Shown here one piece after another: positions 59,602-64,000 of a DNA stretch of 64,000 bases; the first letter of the stretch is position 1; each line of letters begins with the position of its first letter. The notes under the pieces are model-generated. The model was given only the letters and a program-made list of their open reading frames with translations. It had not been told where the DNA came from and made no database searches. The stretch comes from JAPXRI01 sp033813635 (lineage in GTDB: Bacteria > Bacillota > Clostridia > Oscillospirales > QAMX01): positions 62,001-126,000 of the forward strand of contig JAPXRI010000002.1 of NCBI GenBank assembly GCA_033813635.1, given 5' to 3'. Both the position numbers and the translations under genes were made by a program.

Positions 59602-60726
59602 CTATTTTACGATAAGCTTTGCGCGGAGCATCTGGCAGCCGTGCGCCTCTATCGCCGGAGAGCAGTACTGCTCGGAGAATACGCCGAGCTCCTTGTGCTC
59701 CCAGAGGTCGCACAGCGAGAGGGAGACGCCGCAGGAGTTGTCAAGTCCGAGATCGGCAAACGGCAGGAAAATACGGCGCGTACCGTCGGTGAAGTTGAAA
59801 AGGCCGATCGCGAGGTCGCCGTTGTCCAACAGCTTTACCCATTTCAGGCAGCCTCTGTCGCCGTCCGCTAGATAGGGCTGGCGGCACGCGGGGTCCTGAT
59901 TGATTGCGATGATCTCGGCGTTTGTCAGGATTTCCCTCGTCGCCTCGGACATGGAGCGTACGTCGCAGCCGATGATAAGGTTGGAGTTAAGAACCGACCA
60001 GAGGGAGAAATGGGTTTTGTACTCGGTGTCCGTACAGCCGGTTACGGCGACGTTGCCCTTGCCGTACATGCCGACCACCAGCATGTCCATGTCGTTAAAG
60101 CAGTTGATCGCGTTGTACGGCTGGAGCTCGATCTGAGCCTCGGCGAGAGACTTGATCGACTGCCAGGAATCGTTGATATCCCCGGTGGAGCGCCAGGCGT
60201 GCGAGCCGGTGGTCTTTATCCAGCTCTTCGTGTCGTCCGCGCCCCAGCTGCAGGCGTTGAACAGAATCTCACGGCCGCAGTTCGCGAGCGCCGCGCCCAT
60301 GCGGCGGTAGAGCAGCGGGCCATTCTGGGACGAGGGCTTGAAGCAGTAGTCGTATTTCAGGTAGTCGACGCCCCATTCGGCGAAGGTGCGGGCATCCGTG
60401 AACTCGTGTCCGAAGCTTCCGGCCAAACCCGCGCAGGTGAAATTACCGGCGCAGGAGTACATGCCGAATTTCAGCCCTTTGGCGTGGACGTAGTCGGCGA
60501 CCGCCTTCATCCCGTTGGGGAATTTTTTCGCGTCGGGTATCATGCGTCCGTTTTCGTCGCGCCCGGCCTCGTGCCAGCAGTCGTCGATAACAAGGTAGCG
60601 GTAGCCGGCGGCGGCGAGGCCGGTTTCGACCATCGCGTCCGCGGTCTCATATATCAGTTTTTCGGAGATATCGTTGCCGAAGGTATTCCACGAATTCCAG
60701 CCCATCGGCGGTGTTTTCTGAACCAT
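59602..60726 (-). CDS. GH27 alpha-galactosidase family protein
   Basis: A retaining glycosidase that removes terminal alpha-galactose (or, in some members, N-acetylgalactosamine or beta-arabinopyranose). The TIM barrel has the N-terminal PPMGWNSWN motif, the nucleophile D126 (YLKYDYC) and the acid/base D183 (WRSTGDI). The length is 374 residues. There is no signal peptide, so it acts on imported oligosaccharides. ATG 60726 follows GGGAGGAGC. It is the first gene of the GH27/zinc-ribbon/GH172 operon and divergent from the amino acid permease gene. Confidence 0.95.
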   Translation of the reverse strand: MVQKTPPMGWNSWNTFGNDISEKLIYETADAMVETGLAAAGYRYLVIDDCWHEAGRDENGRMIPDAKKFPNGMKAVADYVHAKGLKFGMYSCAGNFTCAGLAGSFGHEFTDARTFAEWGVDYLKYDYCFKPSSQNGPLLYRRMGAALANCGREILFNACSWGADDTKSWIKTTGSHAWRSTGDINDSWQSIKSLAEAQIELQPYNAINCFNDMDMLVVGMYGKGNVAVTGCTDTEYKTHFSLWSVLNSNLIIGCDVRSMSEATREILTNAEIIAINQDPACRQPYLADGDRGCLKWVKLLDNGDLAIGLFNFTDGTRRIFLPFADLGLDNSCGVSLSLCDLWEHKELGVFSEQYCSPAIEAHGCQMLRAKLIVK

Positions 60727-60911
60727 CTAAATTGCTCCTCCCGGCAATGAGTTTTCGGACCATTGCCGCTAAAAACTTTTATATAAGTATAGCACAGATT
60801 GCCGAAGATAGAAACAAGTCCGCAGCAAAAAAATGGTGCGCCGCATTCCGAATCCGGCCGTGTTTTTACAGAACAATAACAGCGACAATATATAATACCG
60901 GAGAAGCAAAA

Positions 60912-62351
60912 ATAAAAAGGCATAAAAAGGGGTTAAGCGCCGCGGGGCTTACGATGATGGCGCTGGGCACGGTTATCGGGGGTTCGTTTTTTCTCGGTTC
61001 GGCCTTCGCGGTCAACGCGGCGGGGCCGTCGGTTCTGATCTGTTTTGCCGCAGGCGGCGTCATCGTCAACTTCATTCTGCTCGCGCTGTCGGAAATGACC
61101 GTGGCCAGTCCGGAGCCGGGGTCGTTCCGGTCGTTCTCAGCGAAGGTCTTCGGACAGGGGACGGGTTTTGTCGTCGGCTGGGTCTACTGGACAGGCATGG
61201 TGCTCGCGATGTCGAGCGAGGCGGCTGCGATATCACTTTTAATACGAAACTGGGCGCCGGGTATCCCGATCGCGCTGCTCGGGAGCGGGGTCATCGCCGC
61301 CGCGGCGTTTTTAAACCTGCTTGGCACGACCAAACTGAGCGGGATTGAGAGCGGCCTCGCGGTAATCAAGCTTCTGGCGATCGTCTCGTTTATTGTCATC
61401 GCCCTATTGCTGATTGCCGGCCTTGTGCCGGGAAGGGCGGCGACCGGCGCGGGCGCGCTTCTCAGTGAGCCGTTTATGCCGTCGGGGATCAGGGGGCTAT
61501 CCGGGAGCATGCTGACCGTGCTTTACACCTACGCGGGGTTTGAGATTATCGGGCTCGCCTCTTCCGAGGCCGAAAACCCGCGAAAGACCGTTCCGAAGGC
61601 GATCAGATACACGGTTGTCAGCCTGGTGGCGCTGTATGTCGCCTATATCGCGGCGCTTTTGCCGCTGATTCCTACGGCGGAGGTCAGTGAAAACGTGAGC
61701 CCGATCGTCGCGGCGCTGAACGCCCACGGCTTTGCCTGGGCAGGCGGCGCTCTGAACGCGGTGCTGATTTCGGCGATTTTTTCGACGATGCTTGCGGCGA
61801 TGTTCGGAATCGGCAGAATGATGCGCTCCCTCGCGGACGAGGGCCTTGCGCCGGCATGGCTCAGGGACAGGGGGGATATCCCCTATAAGGGGATCCTCGC
61901 GTCCGGCGCCGCGATGCTTGCCTCGCTGGGAGCAGGGCTGCTTTTTCCGAGATTCTACCTGTTTCTGATAAGCTCAAGCGGTTTTACGATACTGTTTTCC
62001 TATGGGGTAATCGTGGCGACGCAGATCAGATTCCGAAAGAAAAACGGCTGCCCGCCGGACGGCAGATGTCAGATCTGGGGATTCCCGTATACCTCCTATC
62101 TGACGCTGCTGTTCATCATCGCGTCGATCGCCGGTATGCCGTTTGTACCCGGGCAGGCGTCCGGACTGATCGCGGGCTGCGCGGTCGTCGTTTTTTTCTC
62201 GCTGGTCTACCTCGGAGTGAAATACACCGGACGCGGGCCGAAGCTCCTGTACGGCAAAAGGGCGGCCTTTTCCGCGGAGATATCCGAAGAAACGGCCGTA
62301 AGGCTGTCCAAGAACTCCGAAGAAAAGACCGGGGACGACAGGAAGAAATGA
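60912..62351 (+). CDS. APC-superfamily amino acid permease with apparent AUA start
   Basis: A 12-helix permease. Helix 1 has MMALGTVIGGSFFLGSA, and YAGFEIIGLASSEAENPRKTVPKAI is typical of the family. The conserved residues before helix 1 (KRHKKGLSAAGL) are encoded upstream of the first good ATG (60954). At 60912 an ATA codon follows GGAGAAG at 5-base spacing, and no ATG, GTG or TTG lies between. Hence an AUA start, a mutated ATG, or an assembly error is likely. TATAAT lies at 60891-60896. The length is 479 from the ATA. The substrate is unknown. Confidence 0.8.
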   Translation: MKRHKKGLSAAGLTMMALGTVIGGSFFLGSAFAVNAAGPSVLICFAAGGVIVNFILLALSEMTVASPEPGSFRSFSAKVFGQGTGFVVGWVYWTGMVLAMSSEAAAISLLIRNWAPGIPIALLGSGVIAAAAFLNLLGTTKLSGIESGLAVIKLLAIVSFIVIALLLIAGLVPGRAATGAGALLSEPFMPSGIRGLSGSMLTVLYTYAGFEIIGLASSEAENPRKTVPKAIRYTVVSLVALYVAYIAALLPLIPTAEVSENVSPIVAALNAHGFAWAGGALNAVLISAIFSTMLAAMFGIGRMMRSLADEGLAPAWLRDRGDIPYKGILASGAAMLASLGAGLLFPRFYLFLISSSGFTILFSYGVIVATQIRFRKKNGCPPDGRCQIWGFPYTSYLTLLFIIASIAGMPFVPGQASGLIAGCAVVVFFSLVYLGVKYTGRGPKLLYGKRAAFSAEISEETAVRLSKNSEEKTGDDRKK

Positions 62352-62353
62352 GC

Positions 62354-62968
62354 TTATCTTGCCAGAATTTTTCCTGTGACGAGCTTTGAAATAAAGTACT
62401 GAAAAACGAGCAGCGCGGCCCCGCCGCCGACAATCAGCGCCCAAATCATGCCGAGGGTAACGTCGAATGGCAGACCGAGCATCCCTTTTACCTGGGAGCA
62501 GATAGTGCTGTCCGACAGCGCGAGGACGGCGGAACAGACGCAGAGGAGGAATAATGCCGCGGCCGAGAACCAAATCATCCGCCCGGCGGTTTTCGGCCCG
62601 TTTTCGCCCGGTGAAAACCGCAGCTTTCGCGCCACGATGTAGCTCCAGAGAATGCCGACGAAAACGTTGAAAACGGGAAGGCCCATAAAAAAGCCGTAGA
62701 CTAAAACGTCGTAAAACACCTCGAGCACCACAAGAACGGGCAGCGAGAGCGAATAAAGCCGCTTAAGGTGTCTGCGAAGAAGCGTCAGGTCAAGCAGCAG
62801 GCCAAGGACAAGTCCTGCCGCGGCGAGAGTGTAGATCAGCGCCGGGTCGTCGGTAAACGGCAGGCTGCCCCACCATAAAAGCAGCATCAGGGAAACGGGA
62901 GCAAGCGTTCCGAGAACGGCGACGGAGAGGAGCCCGTCAAAGCGTCTCACAGCGTCTCTTTCAATCAT
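62354..62968 (-). CDS. Multi-pass membrane protein, unknown function
   Basis: A 204-residue protein with about six hydrophobic segments (about 15-35, 44-62, 72-95, 97-112, 130-150, 170-195). I do not recognise a family. It starts inside the 3' end of the pyrophosphorylase gene (8-base overlap), so translation is probably coupled. It may have a role connected with the nucleotide-sugar gene, but there is no direct evidence. Confidence 0.75.
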   Translation of the reverse strand: MIERDAVRRFDGLLSVAVLGTLAPVSLMLLLWWGSLPFTDDPALIYTLAAAGLVLGLLLDLTLLRRHLKRLYSLSLPVLVVLEVFYDVLVYGFFMGLPVFNVFVGILWSYIVARKLRFSPGENGPKTAGRMIWFSAAALFLLCVCSAVLALSDSTICSQVKGMLGLPFDVTLGMIWALIVGGGAALLVFQYFISKLVTGKILAR

Positions 62969-64000
62969 GGTATATTCTCCTGTACAGCGCGAGCGCCGTC
63001 CGCGGACTGTCTTCGCCCTCGCTGTTTTTTACCGGAGCGAATTCCTGTTCGCGGTCCACGCGCAGTATCGCCATGCAGTCGAGATACGCAAACGCGTCGA
63101 AGATAAACGCCTCGAACTTCCAGGCGTTCGGCATCTCGGGCACAACGGTTTCGCCGGAGGCGTTGACAAACGGCGCTTTTTTAAACGCCGCGTGGTAGGG
63201 GAGTCCACGGTTGCAGACAGCCTTCAGCGCTTCGGTTTTGATAATATGGGCGACGATGTTGGAGTCCCCGTACAGCAGGTTCCCGTCGGAATCGGTGGCG
63301 CAGCGCAGCTCGGCCGGGAGCTCCGTGTATTCGATCGTGCCAGGGCGGCCGTTGATTTTACAGAAAACGCCGACCTTTTCGTCCGGGCTGCGTTTAAGGA
63401 CCGACTTGCTGGCGCAGGGGAGGCCGGAGTCCGCGGCAAAGCCTAAAAAGACGGGGTCGCAGAGCCTGACCAGCGCGTTGTCGATCCCGCAGAAGAAGAC
63501 ATATTCGATCCCGCGGCTTTCGATGTCCGAGAGCGCGCCCGAGGAGACAAGCGCCTTAAAGACGCCGCCGTTGCCGTCCGGGCCGGAGGCTATCTTCCCG
63601 GGCGCCGAGAGGAGAATTTTTCCGCTTGTGTCCAGCATCGGGAGCATCCCCTGCGTGAAAAAGAAAAGGTTCTCCGTCGGGTAGCCGAAATTGCCGTTTC
63701 GTCTGAAAAAGGTCCGCGTGTCGCCGTTGTTTTCCTCGCTCGTCATTATGTACCAGGGGATCGACGAACCGGTCCGGGAGGCGAGTGCGAGAAGCCTTTC
63801 GGCCTGCAGCGCGAACAGCGATTTGCCTATGCCGATGTCAAAGCAGCCCTTGGGGCCGCTGTAGCCGAGCCGCGTACCCTGGCCTCCGGCCATTGTAACG
63901 GCGGCGCATTTTCCGTTTTTAATCAGCTCAAGGCCGCGCCGGGTAAACGCGTCTTTGTCGCCGGCGGACAACGCGGAGAGCGCCATGGCCTCCGCCGGCT
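62961..64000 (-). CDS. UDPGP-type nucleotide-sugar pyrophosphorylase (5' end outside window)
   Basis: An enzyme of the UDP-N-acetylglucosamine/UDP-glucose pyrophosphorylase family, making UDP-sugars from UTP and sugar 1-phosphate. The signature loop VTMAGGQGTRLGYSGPKG, IMTSEENN, YVFFCGIDNALV (metal-binding D) and the PFVNASGE region fit. The frame stays open through the window edge. Family members carry about 100 residues before the AGGQGTRLG loop, whereas an ATG at 63986 would leave only about 33, so the gene is truncated here. It overlaps the following membrane-protein gene by 8 bases. Confidence 0.88.
   Translation of the reverse strand, partial: PAEAMALSALSAGDKDAFTRRGLELIKNGKCAAVTMAGGQGTRLGYSGPKGCFDIGIGKSLFALQAERLLALASRTGSSIPWYIMTSEENNGDTRTFFRRNGNFGYPTENLFFFTQGMLPMLDTSGKILLSAPGKIASGPDGNGGVFKALVSSGALSDIESRGIEYVFFCGIDNALVRLCDPVFLGFAADSGLPCASKSVLKRSPDEKVGVFCKINGRPGTIEYTELPAELRCATDSDGNLLYGDSNIVAHIIKTEALKAVCNRGLPYHAAFKKAPFVNASGETVVPEMPNAWKFEAFIFDAFAYLDCMAILRVDREQEFAPVKNSEGEDSPRTALALYRRIYHD

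Noticed and set aside
1..64000. CRISPR arrays, prophage genes, transposases, rRNA or tRNA genes
   Set aside because: No regularly spaced repeats, phage structural or integrase genes, transposase motifs, rRNA conserved blocks or tRNA cloverleaf with TTCGA-type loops were recognised. This was judged by eye; a tRNA or repeat scan would be decisive.

Overview
The window is chromosomal DNA of an endospore-forming, Gram-positive member of the Clostridia. It is GC-rich by eye (roughly 55-60%) and shows no phage, plasmid, tRNA, rRNA or CRISPR signal. The assignment rests on sporulation genes (spoIIGA-sigE-sigG, a SpoIID-type protein, yabP/yabQ, a SpoVB/YabM-type flippase), Firmicutes RNA switches (a THF riboswitch and a Trp T-box), L27 with a Prp-cleavable N-terminus, and consistent AGGAGG-type ribosome binding sites with frequent GTG/TTG starts. 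An uncultured gut-type Oscillospirales-like lineage is my inference and is not proven by the sequence.

Layout. 0-4.1 kb (minus): folate ECF substrate-binding gene behind a THF riboswitch, queA, and a large SpoIID-type protein. 4.2-9.3 kb (plus): asd-dapA-dapB lysine/diaminopimelate genes, a gamma-glutamyltransferase-like gene, and rpmB. 9.3-11.3 kb (minus): a BclA-like spore-surface protein, a small membrane protein and a HAD phosphatase. 11.5-14.3 kb (plus): aspartokinase and a Gfo/Idh/MocA oxidoreductase, followed by a 330-bp non-coding block packed with palindromes. 14.6-19.3 kb (minus): gdhA, an ABC exporter, a phosphoribosyltransferase and a zinc-ribbon membrane protein. 19.5-27 kb: Trp T-box with a lone trpB2, a radical SAM/SPASM gene, a MATE pump, an SLH protein, a YlmH-like S4 protein and a TIM-barrel isomerase. 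27-31.3 kb (minus): Ca2+-type P-ATPase and the beta and gamma subunits of a sodium-pump decarboxylase. 31.4-41.9 kb (plus): recJ-rel-dtd-MBL-hemZ, an amidohydrolase and a SpoVB-like gene. 41.9-44.9 kb: the yab cluster (mazG, HU, rqcP, yabP, yabQ, divIC, yabR). 45.1-48 kb: an orphan fumarase alpha subunit, lgt and folD. 48-50.5 kb: rplU-prp-rpmA-obg. 50.6-53.2 kb: spoIIGA-sigE-sigG. 53.3-64 kb: a carbohydrate-oriented region (GNAT, BNR-repeat protein, FAD oxidoreductase, second lgt, GH172, a mini zinc-ribbon, GH27, APC permease, UDPGP-type pyrophosphorylase).

How it works together. Lysine and cell-wall precursor genes (asd, dapA, dapB, lysC) are split over two transcription units. The spoIIG block carries its own logic. 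Spo0A-like boxes precede spoIIGA, pro-sigma-E has a duplicated membrane-anchor heptad, and sigG has a sigma-F-type promoter placed inside a hairpin. That hairpin would hide the sigG ribosome site only in read-through transcripts. The translation and stringent-response blocks (L21-Prp-L27-Obg, RecJ-Rel-Dtd) follow standard Firmicutes order. The last 10 kb encodes glycan enzymes without signal peptides, which suggests use of imported oligosaccharides in the cytoplasm.

The most interesting observations are the sigG promoter/hairpin arrangement, the sigma-E pro-sequence duplication, the palindrome-dense repeat, an apparent AUA start codon in the permease gene, a zinc-ribbon microprotein coupled to two glycosidases, and several orphan subunits (fumarase alpha, OadB/G, TrpB2).
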